Shown here piece by piece: positions 16,456 through 25,523 of a stretch of DNA of 61,636 nt. How positions within the stretch are numbered: the first letter of the stretch is position 1; each line of letters opens with the position of its first letter. The stretch lies in assembly GCA_902596975.1 (NCBI GenBank), contig CACJWS010000007.1, positions 1-61,636 of the forward strand, given 5' to 3'. The notes under the pieces were generated by a model. The model searched no databases, was not told the DNA's origin, and worked only from the letters and a program-made list of their open reading frames with translations. The position numbers and the translations under genes were made by a program. Source of the stretch: an uncultured Pelagibacteraceae bacterium. GTDB lineage: Bacteria > Pseudomonadota > Alphaproteobacteria > Pelagibacterales > Pelagibacteraceae.

Positions 16456-16842
16456 CTATAAAGATAATATTGTTTTTACTGCGTTGGCTGCCTCTCTACC
16501 CTTTTTGCCACGTGCTTTAGCTTGATTTTTATTTAAACAAGTAATTATTCCATTGCCAACAGGTTTTTTGGACTCTACAGATATATTCATAATAGCATCA
16601 GTCGTTGATTTAGATATAAAGTCGAAATGAGGAGTTTGACCTTTAATTACACATCCAAGAGCTACAAAACCATCATATTTTTTTAAATTTTTGGAAATAA
16701 CTACGGGTATCTCAAATACACCTGGAACAGAGACTATATTGATCTTTGCAAAATTTTTTAATTCATTCTTAGCACTTTTAAGAAGAGCAGTTGAAATATC
16801 TTTATAGTAGTTTGCTTGTATAATTAATACTTTATTTTTCAT
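16456..16842 (-). CDS. ribH: 6,7-dimethyl-8-ribityllumazine synthase
   Basis: Condenses dihydroxybutanone phosphate with the ribitylamino-pyrimidine, the penultimate riboflavin step. 128 residues, slightly short. The conserved parts are VPGVFEIPVVISKNLKKYDGFVALGCVIKGQTPHFDFISK, with the His-Phe-Asp of the active site, and the late NGIITCLNKNQAKARGKKGREAANA. It overlaps the ribB gene by 4 nt (ATGA), so it receives its substrate from the adjacent enzyme. Confidence 0.94.
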   Translation of the reverse strand: MKNKVLIIQANYYKDISTALLKSAKNELKNFAKINIVSVPGVFEIPVVISKNLKKYDGFVALGCVIKGQTPHFDFISKSTTDAIMNISVESKKPVGNGIITCLNKNQAKARGKKGREAANAVKTILSL

Positions 16843-17942
16843 TTTATTATTTCTTGTTTAATAATCTTGATACCATAACCATCTAACCCAACAACCTTTT
16901 TTAAAGTTCTAGTAACTAATATCATTTTCTTTATTTTTAAAGATTTAATTATTTGAGCACCAATACCATAACTTTTTATTAATTGATCCTTTTCCTTAGT
17001 TTTAGGCTTTTTATCTTTGAATTCTTTTAGTGTTTGAGTAACAGATTTTAAATTTGGATCTCTTATAAAAATCATAACACAATTACTGTATTTTTTAAAA
17101 TATTTTAAAGTTTTTTCAAATGAGTTAGGAAGTTTTTGATTAGTTAGATAATTTTGAACCACATTAGATGAAATAACTCTAACTCTTGGTGATTTACTTT
17201 TATTAACTTTACCCTTAACTAATGCAAAATGTTCAGAACCATCAATTGAGTTCTCAAAAACATAAATTTTGAATTTTTGATTATTTAAATTAATTGTAGA
17301 TGTTTTTTTTAATTTAATAAGATTTTCTTTTCTTAATCTATATGAAATTAAGTCTTCAATTTTTGCAATATGAAGTTTATGTTTACTTGCAAATTTTAAT
17401 AAGTCATCTCCCTTTGCCATTGAACCATCTTCATTCATAATCTCACATATTACAGCAGCTGGAATTTTGTTGCCAAGTCTAGCTATGTCAACAGATGCTT
17501 CTGTGTGACCGGCTCTAACTAACACTCCTCCATCTCGAGAAATAATTGGAAATACGTGACCAGGAGAAACTATTTCTTTTTTTAATACATTTTTTTTTGT
17601 AGCAACTTTAATGGTTCGTGATCGGTCTTTAGCTGAAATACCAGTAGTTATACCCTTCTTGGCCTCTATGGAAATGGTAAAGGCTGTTTGATTTCTCGAT
17701 TGATTAATAGGAGCCATAAATGTTAGCCCAAGTTTATTTGCTTGATTTTTGTTTAGTGTTAGACAAATTAAACCTCTGCCGTTTTTCGCCATAAAGTTAA
17801 TTTTTTTAGAATTAACATCACTGGCATTAAATACTAAATCCCCCTCGTTTTCTCGATTTTCATCGTCAACAAGAATATACATTCCTCCTTTTTTTGAGAT
17901 AGAAATAATCTTTTCTATTGGGCTAAATTTATTTTTTATCAT
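16839..17942 (-). CDS. ribB: DHBP synthase fused to degenerate GTP cyclohydrolase II half (RibBX type)
   Basis: Residues 1-205 are a full 3,4-dihydroxy-2-butanone 4-phosphate synthase: acidic loop DDENRENEGDLV (26-37), SPGHVFPIISRDGGVLVRAGHTEASVDIARL (126-156). Residues 210-367 align in position with the RibA half of RibBA but lack its hallmark: where RibA has the H-S-E-x-x-T-G-D-x-F-x-S-x-R-C-D-C-G zinc motif this protein reads RVRVISSNVVQNYL, and its only Cys in that half is isolated. GTP cyclohydrolase activity is therefore not expected and a separate RibA must exist. Names used elsewhere: RibBX. The gene overlaps ribE by 14 nt. Confidence 0.9.
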   Translation of the reverse strand: MIKNKFSPIEKIISISKKGGMYILVDDENRENEGDLVFNASDVNSKKINFMAKNGRGLICLTLNKNQANKLGLTFMAPINQSRNQTAFTISIEAKKGITTGISAKDRSRTIKVATKKNVLKKEIVSPGHVFPIISRDGGVLVRAGHTEASVDIARLGNKIPAAVICEIMNEDGSMAKGDDLLKFASKHKLHIAKIEDLISYRLRKENLIKLKKTSTINLNNQKFKIYVFENSIDGSEHFALVKGKVNKSKSPRVRVISSNVVQNYLTNQKLPNSFEKTLKYFKKYSNCVMIFIRDPNLKSVTQTLKEFKDKKPKTKEKDQLIKSYGIGAQIIKSLKIKKMILVTRTLKKVVGLDGYGIKIIKQEIIK

Positions 17943-18522
17943 TAATAAATTTTTTTACATATTTAGACAAAATATCAATTTCAATATTAACTAAATCATT
18001 TTTTTTAATGTTTGCTAAATTTGTAAGCTTTAGTGTATGTGGAATTACCCAAATTTCAAATTTATTCTTCTTTATCTTGGCTATGGTCAAAGATACACCA
18101 TTTATCAAGATTGATGCTTTCTCAACTAAAAATTTATAAAATTTTTTATCAATACTAAATTCGTAAATTGTAGATTTATCTACATTAGTTAAATTTGTAA
18201 CTTTGCTTACTGTATCAACATGGCCTTGACAAATATGACCTGAAATATTTTGTCCATACTTTAAAGGTAGTTCTAAATTAACATAATCACCAACATTAGA
18301 TTTCTTAAATTTTGATTTTCTAATAGTTTCATTTGATAAATAAAATTCAGATATACCTTTTTTATATGATATTAGTGTTAAGCAGACACCATCACAGGAA
18401 ATAGATATTCCTAATTGCTTATTAGTTAATTTTAATTTTGACTTGATAAAGACGTTTATTCCTTTAGCTCTTTTGGTAATATTTGTAATTTTACCTTTAT
18501 TAAAAATTATTCCATTAAACAT
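17929..18522 (-). CDS. ribE: Riboflavin synthase alpha chain
   Basis: Dismutates two molecules of ribityllumazine into riboflavin. 197 residues in two lumazine-binding repeats, each with its signature: the first starts MFNGIIFNKGKI and carries SCDGVCLTL; the second has GHICQGHVDTVSKV and NGVSLTIAKI. The order ribD-ribE-ribB-ribH is the classic rib operon, and it starts immediately after ribD. Confidence 0.95.
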   Translation of the reverse strand: MFNGIIFNKGKITNITKRAKGINVFIKSKLKLTNKQLGISISCDGVCLTLISYKKGISEFYLSNETIRKSKFKKSNVGDYVNLELPLKYGQNISGHICQGHVDTVSKVTNLTNVDKSTIYEFSIDKKFYKFLVEKASILINGVSLTIAKIKKNKFEIWVIPHTLKLTNLANIKKNDLVNIEIDILSKYVKKFINDKK

Positions 18523-19617
18523 TTACTGATACCTAAAAAGTTTTTCTTTATCTAAAAAAGTATTAATTTGTGATCTTTTTTTAAATTTTTTAGACAATAA
18601 ATCAATAAAAGAATTCAAAGCAACTGAATTTTTTGAATTAATTTTATTATCGGCTTTGAATAAATAGAAATCATTTATTAAATTGTTGTTTAAAAAAGAT
18701 TTTAAAAGATTTGGACCCGACTCAAGTAATAAATTCGCATAACCTAATGAATATATTTTTTTTAAAATGGCATTTAAATCAAAACTATTATTTTCTATTT
18801 TCATAAAAATAAGTTTTGCATTTTTATTTTTAAATTTATTAATAATATTTTTATCTTTTTTATTATGAAAAATATAAGTTTTATTTGAGTTAGGTTTTAA
18901 CACTTTGGAATTTATTTTAGTCTTCAAATCTTTATCAATAATAAATTTTACTGGTGAAAACTTTTCTAAACCTTGAATTCTACAATCTAAATTAGGATTG
19001 TCAGAGTTAATAGTTTTATAAGATGTTAAAATTGCTTGATTTCGATATCTTAATAAATGAGATACTTTATGAGAATGTTCATTTGTAATTTTTTTTTTAA
19101 ATAAATAAATTTTATTATTTTTAGAAACAGCTAATTTTCCAGTAACGTATGGAATATCATTAAATTTTGAGAATTTATAATCTTTGTAAAAATGATTTAC
19201 CTCATTTTTAATCAAACCAATTTTAGCCAAAATATTATTTTTTTTTAAAACTTTTTTTGTTTTTTTTGCTGTTCGTTTATCAAAATCTTCAATCGAATAA
19301 TTAACTAATTTAATCTTTTTTTTTATAATAATGTTTGTGCAAGGGGGAGTTTTTCCATAATGAATACAGGGTTCTAAAGTTACATACATATTTGAATTTT
19401 TGAAATTTATTTTATTATTTTTTAAGGCTACTACCTCAGCATGAGGTCTACCGTTAATATCTGTCTTTCCGTAAGAAATGATTTCATCTTTGTGTGTTAC
19501 TACACATCCAACCGATGGATTTAGTCCTGTTAGTCCTTTATTTTGATTGGCAAGTTCTAGTGCCAATCTCATGAATGCTTTATTTTTTTCTGATGATTTA
19601 TCTTTTCTTAAAGACAT
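18523..19617 (-). CDS. ribD: Bifunctional riboflavin deaminase/reductase RibD
   Basis: Second and third riboflavin steps. N-terminal deaminase: [13 protein letters not shown], the zinc site HAEVVAL and the pair [12 protein letters not shown]-terminal reductase: [37 protein letters not shown] and the [14 protein letters not shown] end. The frame is open to 19680, but starting at 19617 ([23 protein letters not shown]) limits overlap with nrdR to 20 nt; ATG at 19572 is possible too. First gene of the rib cluster after nrdR. Confidence 0.94.
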   Translation of the reverse strand: MSLRKDKSSEKNKAFMRLALELANQNKGLTGLNPSVGCVVTHKDEIISYGKTDINGRPHAEVVALKNNKINFKNSNMYVTLEPCIHYGKTPPCTNIIIKKKIKLVNYSIEDFDKRTAKKTKKVLKKNNILAKIGLIKNEVNHFYKDYKFSKFNDIPYVTGKLAVSKNNKIYLFKKKITNEHSHKVSHLLRYRNQAILTSYKTINSDNPNLDCRIQGLEKFSPVKFIIDKDLKTKINSKVLKPNSNKTYIFHNKKDKNIINKFKNKNAKLIFMKIENNSFDLNAILKKIYSLGYANLLLESGPNLLKSFLNNNLINDFYLFKADNKINSKNSVALNSFIDLLSKKFKKRSQINTFLDKEKLFRYQ

Positions 19618-20056
19618 CGATTTTATCAACAAATTGAACGAAGTCTTTTTCTTCCCTAAAATTTCTATATACTGATGCAAATCTTACATAAGCTACTGGG
19701 TCCAATTCTTTTAATCCTTCCATTACCATTGTACCGATTGTGTTCGAAGAAATTTCACTCTGACCTAGTTCCTCTAAAGACCTAGATATTTTAGATATAA
19801 ATTTCTCTGCTGTCTCAGTATCTATTGGTCTTTTTTTGAGAGCTACATATATTGATTTTGATAATTTTTCTCTATCAAAAGTAGATTTTCTACCGTTTTT
19901 CTTTACTACAGTTAATTCTCTGAATTGAACTCTTTCAAAAGTAGTAAATCTTTGTCCACAAATACACAATCTTCTTCTTCTAATAGCTGTTCCGTCTTCG
20001 GTGGGTCTGGAGTCTACAACTGAAGTTTCCCCTTTTTTACATATAGGACAAATCAT
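19598..20056 (-). CDS. nrdR: Transcriptional repressor NrdR
   Basis: ATP-cone regulator of ribonucleotide reductase genes that senses dATP/ATP. N-terminal zinc ribbon with [17 protein letters not shown] and the second Cys pair in [14 protein letters not shown]. The ATP-cone follows ([20 protein letters not shown]) up to [13 protein letters not shown]. 152 residues is the standard length. Placement glyA-nrdR-ribD is conserved across proteobacteria. Its last codons overlap ribD. Confidence 0.96.
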   Translation of the reverse strand: MICPICKKGETSVVDSRPTEDGTAIRRRRLCICGQRFTTFERVQFRELTVVKKNGRKSTFDREKLSKSIYVALKKRPIDTETAEKFISKISRSLEELGQSEISSNTIGTMVMEGLKELDPVAYVRFASVYRNFREEKDFVQFVDKIDVFKKR

Positions 20057-20062
20057 AATTCA

Positions 20063-21373
20063 TTATCCCAAATTTTTATAAATTGGGAAATTTGAACATA
20101 AATCAACAACTTCTTTTCTTACTTCGTCTTCTATTTTTTTATTATCGTCAGGGTTTGATGACAAACCTTTAATTACTTTAGTAATTAATTCACCAACAAT
20201 TTTAAATTCATTTAAACCAAAACCTCTAGTAGTTGCGGCCTGAGATCCTAGCCTTATTCCAGAAGTTACCATTGGACTTTCTGTATCGAAAGGAATTCCA
20301 TTTTTATTACATGTTATGTTAGCTCTTGATAAACTTTCAGCTGCAGCATTACCTTTTACTCCAAAAGGTCTTAAATCTACCAACATTAAATGAGTGTCCG
20401 TTCCTCCAGAATAAATCTTAAAACCATTTGTTTTTAAGGTTTCTGCAAGAATTTTTGCATTAGCTAAAACATTAGATATATATTCTTTGAAAGAAGGATC
20501 TAATGCTTCTTTAAATCCAACAGCTTTTGCTGCTATTATATGCATTAGAGGACCACCCTGATAACCTGGAAATACTGCTGTATTAATTTTTTTATAAATA
20601 TCTTCGTGATTTGTTAAAATAATTCCACCTCTGGCACTTCTAAAAACCTTATGAGTTGTAGATGTAACGACATGAGCATGATCAACAGGATTTGGATAAC
20701 CTTTACCAGCAACAAGTCCTGAAAAGTGAGCCATATCTACCATAAAGAATGCTCCAACCTTATCAGCAATTTCTCTAAATCTTTTAAAATCAATTATCCT
20801 AGAGTATGCACTACCTCCAGCAATTATAAGTTTAGGTTTATTTTCAATTGCTAATCTTTCAACTTCATCATAGTCGATTAATTCAGAGGTTTTATCTACA
20901 TCGTAGCTTATTGCATTAAACCATTTGCCTGACATTGCAATTTTAAGACCATGAGTAATATGGCCACCAGAATTTAAACTCATTCCCATAAAAGTATCAC
21001 CTGGCTTTAATAATGCTAAAAACACTGCTCCGTTAGCTTGCGCACCAGAATGAGGTTGTGAATTCGCAAATTTACAATTGAAGAGTTTTTTTAATCTATC
21101 GTTAGCAAGTGACTCAGCAACATCAACATGTTCACAGCCGTTATAATATCTTTTACCTGGGTAACCTTCAGCATACTTATTTGTTAGTACTGAACCTTGT
21201 GCCTCTAAAACAGCCTGTGAAACAATGTTTTCTGATGCGATTAATTCGATATGATTTTGTTGTCTGATTAATTCTTTATTTACTGCATCAAATATTTCTG
21301 GATCAGCTTCAAACAATTTTTTTTCAAAAAAATTTTCATATTGAGTATTTAAATATTTTTTTTCACTAGACAT
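20063..21373 (-). CDS. glyA: Serine hydroxymethyltransferase
   Basis: PLP enzyme that interconverts serine and glycine with tetrahydrofolate/methylene-THF. 436 residues. It has [20 protein letters not shown], the [15 protein letters not shown] block, the PLP lysine in [16 protein letters not shown], and [14 protein letters not shown]. In this window it links to sarcosine oxidase, which also yields glycine and methylene-THF. It lies 9 nt after rpiB and 6 nt before nrdR. Confidence 0.97.
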   Translation of the reverse strand: MSSEKKYLNTQYENFFEKKLFEADPEIFDAVNKELIRQQNHIELIASENIVSQAVLEAQGSVLTNKYAEGYPGKRYYNGCEHVDVAESLANDRLKKLFNCKFANSQPHSGAQANGAVFLALLKPGDTFMGMSLNSGGHITHGLKIAMSGKWFNAISYDVDKTSELIDYDEVERLAIENKPKLIIAGGSAYSRIIDFKRFREIADKVGAFFMVDMAHFSGLVAGKGYPNPVDHAHVVTSTTHKVFRSARGGIILTNHEDIYKKINTAVFPGYQGGPLMHIIAAKAVGFKEALDPSFKEYISNVLANAKILAETLKTNGFKIYSGGTDTHLMLVDLRPFGVKGNAAAESLSRANITCNKNGIPFDTESPMVTSGIRLGSQAATTRGFGLNEFKIVGELITKVIKGLSSNPDDNKKIEDEVRKEVVDLCSNFPIYKNLG

Positions 21374-21381
21374 TTATTTAC

Positions 21382-21807
21382 CTATATTTTTTTAATTCTT
21401 TTTATATGTCTACCGCCTTCAAACTCAGTTTTTAGAAAGCTCTCAACACATTTTAAGGCAACTGTTTTTTTAATAAGCCTTTCTCCTAATGTTATAACAT
21501 TTGCATCATTATGCAATCGCGATAATTTGGCATTTTTTACTGAATAGCATAAAGCTGCGCGTATTCCCTTATTTTTGTTTGCAGCAATAGACATTCCTAC
21601 TCCTGAACCACAAACAAGTATTCCTACATGATTCTTATTTTTCGCAACTTGTTTACAAAGTTTATGAGCAAAATCAGGGTAATCAACGGGCTTCTTATTT
21701 TGTTTTGGTCCCAGATCTTTTATTGGATAATTTTTATTAAAGTATTTTAAAATATTCTTTTTTAAATTAAATCCACCATGATCTGAAGCAATAAAAATTA
21801 TTTTCAA
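21382..21807 (-). CDS. rpiB: Ribose-5-phosphate isomerase B
   Basis: Interconverts ribose 5-phosphate and ribulose 5-phosphate (the substrate of RibB). 141 residues of the RpiB/LacAB family: IASDHGGFNLKKNILKYF at the start, the active-site loop GILVCGSGVGMSIAANK and GIRAALCYSVKNAKLSRLHNDANVITLGERL. The catalytic Cys is in VCGSG. It is often paired with glyA in alphaproteobacteria, as here. Confidence 0.96.
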   Translation of the reverse strand: MKIIFIASDHGGFNLKKNILKYFNKNYPIKDLGPKQNKKPVDYPDFAHKLCKQVAKNKNHVGILVCGSGVGMSIAANKNKGIRAALCYSVKNAKLSRLHNDANVITLGERLIKKTVALKCVESFLKTEFEGGRHIKRIKKI

Positions 21808-21808
21808 T

Positions 21809-22399
21809 TTAATTAAATTTGTAATTTAAAACACAAGCAACAAGGTGAACTCTATTTTCTTCACCCCCATTAAATGCATTGTGATATTTAGTATTATTAG
21901 TAATCCAAACAGAGCCATCTGCTGGCATATGTTTTGCAACATTATCAACGACCATTATTGCTCCGGGATTTGTGTATATAGGTATATGAAGCCTTGGCTC
22001 AGGATCTCTATGCCAGCTCAATGTTGATCTTGGCTCTTTAAGAAGAAGTCTCATCCTACCTAATTTATACTTTTTTGTTAATTGATCATAAACTTCTTTG
22101 AAATAAGTATTTTTAAAATCGTCAACAAATTCTGTATATTTATGTTCATCAATTTTACTTTCCCTCTGTACCTCAACACCTGTACTATCTGGCTTAGTCC
22201 AATAAATGCCTCTTACATTATTTCCTTTAACAGAATCTGGATCACCTGGAATTTGATTTAAAGGTATACCAGCGAAGTGAGGTATTCCAAGACTTGTATC
22301 AAAACCTTTTATTTTTAATACTTCATCGCAAGCTTGTTTTAATTTTATGATATCAAATTTTACGTCTTGTTTTTGAAAATCATTGTATAATTGTGACAT
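21809..22399 (-). CDS. 2-oxoglutarate/Fe(II) oxygenase, Asp/Asn hydroxylase-like
   Basis: A 196-residue cupin-type protein. It has an HxD pair in LSWHRDPEPRLHIPIY (residues about 131-146), a distal His in TKYHNAFNGGEENRVHLVACVL, and a following Arg that could bind the 2OG carboxylate. This is the double-stranded beta-helix arrangement of the aspartyl/asparaginyl beta-hydroxylase family (PF05118). The substrate is unknown: it could be a protein side chain or a free amino acid/osmolyte. It leads the rpiB-glyA-nrdR-rib operon, diverging from hemB over about 70 nt. No signal peptide. Family assignment is good, the role is open. Confidence 0.72.
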   Translation of the reverse strand: MSQLYNDFQKQDVKFDIIKLKQACDEVLKIKGFDTSLGIPHFAGIPLNQIPGDPDSVKGNNVRGIYWTKPDSTGVEVQRESKIDEHKYTEFVDDFKNTYFKEVYDQLTKKYKLGRMRLLLKEPRSTLSWHRDPEPRLHIPIYTNPGAIMVVDNVAKHMPADGSVWITNNTKYHNAFNGGEENRVHLVACVLNYKFN

Positions 22400-22465
22400 C
22401 GCTGCTCTACTATCTTATAGACTATTATATTAAATATTACTATTGTCGCATCAAAAAAATTAATT

Positions 22466-22478
22466 GATAATGATTATC
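22466..22478. promoter_or_regulatory. Fur-box-like palindrome over the hemB start
   Basis: GATAATGATTATC is a 6-1-6 inverted repeat with the same half-sites (GATAAT/ATTATC) as the core of Fur boxes. It contains the proposed hemB ATG at 22470-22472. Iron control of heme synthesis is usual, but in AT-rich DNA a 13-bp match can arise by chance, and only one 6-1-6 unit is present. Confidence 0.3.
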
Positions 22479-23462
22479 ACAGGTAGCTATCCTAATTTAA
22501 GATTGAGAAGACCAAGAAAATTCAGTTGGTCTAGAAGATTAGTTCAAGATAATGATCTATCTTACAATGATTTTATTTTACCTATTTTTCTTACTGAAGG
22601 AAAAGCAAAAAAAGTTCCAATTAATTCAATGCCAAATGTTTTTAGGTATTCTATTGATAAATTAAAAAGTGTAGTTGATAAAGCACTAAAATTGGGAATA
22701 CCAATGGTAGCTTTATTCCCTTATACAAATCCAAGAAAAAGAGATGAATATGGAAATGAAGCATTAAATGAAAATAATTTAGTTTGCCAAGCAATAAAAT
22801 TCATCAAAAAAAATTATAAGAACGAAATTGGAATAATGTGTGATGTTGCATTAGATCCATATACATCACATGGTCATGATGGAATAATTAAAAAAAATGA
22901 AATTCTAAATGATGAAACATTAGAAATCTTGATTAAACAATCAATATTGCAGGCAAAAATGGGTTGCGATGTGATTGCACCCTCAGATATGATGGATGGT
23001 AGAGTTTTAAAAATTCGTAAAGCTTTAGATAAAAATAATCTAAAAGATGTTCAAATTATATCATATGCTGTTAAGTATGCATCAAGTTTTTATGGCCCAT
23101 TCAGAAATGCTGTTGGATCAAGAAGTCTCTTAAAAGGAGACAAAAAAACTTATCAAATGGATTTTAAAAATAATTATGAATCATTAAGAGAAGTTGCATT
23201 AGATATAAAAGAAGGTGCAGACATGATTATAGTAAAACCAGGGATGCCTTATCTTGATATAATTAGGGAAGTTAAGAATAATTTTAAAATTCCAGTTATT
23301 GCATACCAAGTATCAGGAGAATATAGCCTCATACAAAATGCAATTTCAAAGAGTATATTAGATAAAAAATCGATATATGAAAGTCTAGTTTCCTTTAAAA
23401 GAGCTGGAGCAAGTGCAATTATAACCTATTTTGCTGATCAAATAAAACTAGATCAATTTTAA
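22470..23462 (+). CDS. hemB: Delta-aminolevulinic acid dehydratase (porphobilinogen synthase)
   Basis: Condenses two 5-aminolevulinates into porphobilinogen. About 330 residues in a TIM barrel: RRLRR-like LRLRRPRKFSWSRRLV at the N-terminus, MVALFPYTNPRKRDEYGNEAL, the first lysine region SYAVKYASSFYGPFRNA and the Schiff-base Lys in IIVKPGMPYLDII. The loop after LDPYTSHGHDG lacks the three Zn-binding cysteines, as in the Mg-dependent alphaproteobacterial type. ATG at 22470 was preferred to the TTG at 22464. Its end overlaps recO by 15 nt. Confidence 0.96.
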   Translation: MIITGSYPNLRLRRPRKFSWSRRLVQDNDLSYNDFILPIFLTEGKAKKVPINSMPNVFRYSIDKLKSVVDKALKLGIPMVALFPYTNPRKRDEYGNEALNENNLVCQAIKFIKKNYKNEIGIMCDVALDPYTSHGHDGIIKKNEILNDETLEILIKQSILQAKMGCDVIAPSDMMDGRVLKIRKALDKNNLKDVQIISYAVKYASSFYGPFRNAVGSRSLLKGDKKTYQMDFKNNYESLREVALDIKEGADMIIVKPGMPYLDIIREVKNNFKIPVIAYQVSGEYSLIQNAISKSILDKKSIYESLVSFKRAGASAIITYFADQIKLDQF

Positions 23463-24128
23463 AGAATTTTGAAAATTAAATCTTGTTTTGGGAAAATTAA
23501 GATTGTTCGGTTTAACTATTGTTTTATCTAAAAAATCTCCTACAATTTTTAAAGCATCATAAGTATCTTCAAAGCTTATATCTTCTTCATCTTTATTTAC
23601 TAAAAAATTTGGAATGATTTTGCCAGAATTTTTTAATTTATAATTAATTTTATTACCTTCAGAAACTTTTTCTACATAATCATTAAAGTCTAAGTCATAT
23701 CCAATTAATTTATAAAAGTTTAACTCCCAATTTACAAACTTTGAAAGCCACTCATCATCTTTTAATATCTCAAAATAATTATCAATTAAGTAATAAATCT
23801 CTCTACTTTTTTCGTTCTCTACTGTTAAAATTTTAATCAAATTCATTGTATAAATTATACAAAGGAGTTTTTGCTTATCTTCTAAAAAGTAAGGAGTTTT
23901 AAATTCATCAATTTCAACTTTTAAAGAACCAATTTTTGATTGAGATTTTGAATTATAATTTATATGCAATTTATTACCCTCGAATAGGTAGTTTTTTATT
24001 TTTTTTGAAGTTCCTCCAAAAATAATTCCTGAAATTTTTCCGTGATCTTCAGTATAAAATTCAGATATTACAGAATTTTCATTATATTTATTTTTTGAAA
24101 GTAAGTAACCTTTATCTTGCCAATTCAT
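23448..24128 (-). CDS. recO: DNA repair protein RecO
   Basis: RecFOR-pathway mediator that loads RecA on SSB-coated DNA. 226 residues. An N-terminal OB fold starts MNWQDKGYLLSKNKYNENSVISEFYTEDHGKISGI (family W-x-D-x-G-x-VL...E-x-x-x-I-x-x-x-x-T-x-x-HG), and a helical C-terminus contains FVNWELNFYKLIGYDLDF (family E-x-x-LL-x-x-LG-x-x-LD). The C-terminal zinc finger seen in some RecO proteins is absent. It is coupled to rnc by one base of overlap; an era gene, usually between them, is missing here. Confidence 0.9.
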   Translation of the reverse strand: MNWQDKGYLLSKNKYNENSVISEFYTEDHGKISGIIFGGTSKKIKNYLFEGNKLHINYNSKSQSKIGSLKVEIDEFKTPYFLEDKQKLLCIIYTMNLIKILTVENEKSREIYYLIDNYFEILKDDEWLSKFVNWELNFYKLIGYDLDFNDYVEKVSEGNKINYKLKNSGKIIPNFLVNKDEEDISFEDTYDALKIVGDFLDKTIVKPNNLNFPKTRFNFQNSLKLI

Positions 24129-24790
24129 TATATTTTAATAGTTTCTAAAAGTTTCATAGCTGCGGCTTGTTCTGCATTTTTTTTTGAACTACCATCAGCG
24201 ATAACTGTTTTGCTATCCTTAATTTTTACACTAATTTTAAAATTTGGTTTATGTCTTGGCCCTGTATTAGAAATAAGTTTATATATTGGCAATGCTTTGA
24301 ATTTCTTTAATGAATATTCTTGTAATCTTGTTTTGGAATCGATTACAGTAATATCTGATAAATTTAAATAATTTTTCCAATAATTTAATATAAATTTTGA
24401 CGAAACCTCAAAACCTCTATCTATATAAATTGCTCCTATCAAAGACTCACAACAATCAGATATAATTTTTTTTTCAATATTGACTTTTTTTGTCTTTTCT
24501 GTGTTTCCTGTTAAAATATAATTATCCAATTCTAATTCCTTGCCAATTTCAAAACATTTATTTTTATTAACTAAATTTGCAAGTTTTTTGTCAATCATAC
24601 CTACTTTTTCATTTGGATATAACTCTAAAAGTTTCTTTGATATAACAAACCCTAAAACTCTATCACCTAAAAATTCTAGTTTTTCATAATTATTTTTTGT
24701 ATCAAAACTTTTGTGTGTTAAGGCTCGTATCAATAGTTTATCATCTTTAAAGCTAATACCTATTTTCTTTTGTAGTTTGTTTAACTTCAT
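24128..24790 (-). CDS. rnc: Ribonuclease III
   Basis: Double-strand-specific endoribonuclease for rRNA and mRNA processing. 220 residues. Catalytic domain with the signature YEKLEFLGDRVLGFVISKKL and the second acidic site SDCCESLIGAIYIDRGF. C-terminal dsRNA-binding domain from DSKTRLQEYSLKKFKALPIYKLI to GSSKKNAEQAAAMKLLE. It lies between lepB and recO in the common lepB-rnc-(era)-recO order. Confidence 0.97.
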   Translation of the reverse strand: MKLNKLQKKIGISFKDDKLLIRALTHKSFDTKNNYEKLEFLGDRVLGFVISKKLLELYPNEKVGMIDKKLANLVNKNKCFEIGKELELDNYILTGNTEKTKKVNIEKKIISDCCESLIGAIYIDRGFEVSSKFILNYWKNYLNLSDITVIDSKTRLQEYSLKKFKALPIYKLISNTGPRHKPNFKISVKIKDSKTVIADGSSKKNAEQAAAMKLLETIKI

Positions 24791-24794
24791 TTAT

Positions 24795-25523
24795 TTAAAT
24801 TATTTTATTAAAAAATCTTTCAAAACGAACTATTTCATTCCATTTGAAAATGTTAAAGATACTTCCTTTCCTTGGATTAGATGAAAAAAATAAAATTTGT
24901 GCTTTTCCAACTAAATTATTTTGATTAACATAACCAACTTCAGATAGAAATCTACTGTCTTTAGAACAATCCCTATTGTCACCTAAGAAAAAAAAGTGAT
25001 TTTCAGGAACAATGTATTTATCTGAATTAGAAAAAGTTATATCGGTTCTATATGCAGCTAAATAACTTTTTCCATTTGGAAGTTTTTCTTCAAATATATT
25101 GACATCAATTTGGGATGATCCACAATATAACTTATCATTTTTGCTTTTAATTGATTTTAATACTTGATTAGAATTTATATATAAATCACCATCAATAAAT
25201 TGTATTGTATCACCTGGTAAACCAATCAATCTTTTAATATAATCTGTACGATTATCAGCAGGTGTTTTAAAAACTATAACATCTCCTCTTTTAGGGTTTT
25301 TATTTAATATACGTCCTTTAAAAATAGGAGGACTAAAAGGAAATGAATGTTTACTATATCCGTAAGAAAATTTTGTAACAAATAATCTGTCACCCACAAG
25401 CAAGTTAGTTTCCATTGATGATGATGGTATATAAAATGGCTGGATTAATATTGATCTTATAAATACTGCAATTATTAATGCATAAAATAATGTTTTAGTA
25501 TTATCAATTATGAAATTTTTCAT
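24795..25523 (-). CDS. lepB: Signal peptidase I
   Basis: Membrane-bound Ser/Lys protease that removes export signal peptides. 242 residues. An N-terminal anchor is followed by the catalytic Ser in FYIPSSSMETNLLVGDRLFV, the Lys in RTDYIKRLIGLPGDTI, and the late GDNRDCSKDSR box. The chain is longer than minimal signal peptidases because of an insert of about 40 residues between GDLYI and the GDNRDCS box. It overlaps acpS by 4 nt. Confidence 0.96.
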   Translation of the reverse strand: MKNFIIDNTKTLFYALIIAVFIRSILIQPFYIPSSSMETNLLVGDRLFVTKFSYGYSKHSFPFSPPIFKGRILNKNPKRGDVIVFKTPADNRTDYIKRLIGLPGDTIQFIDGDLYINSNQVLKSIKSKNDKLYCGSSQIDVNIFEEKLPNGKSYLAAYRTDITFSNSDKYIVPENHFFFLGDNRDCSKDSRFLSEVGYVNQNNLVGKAQILFFSSNPRKGSIFNIFKWNEIVRFERFFNKII

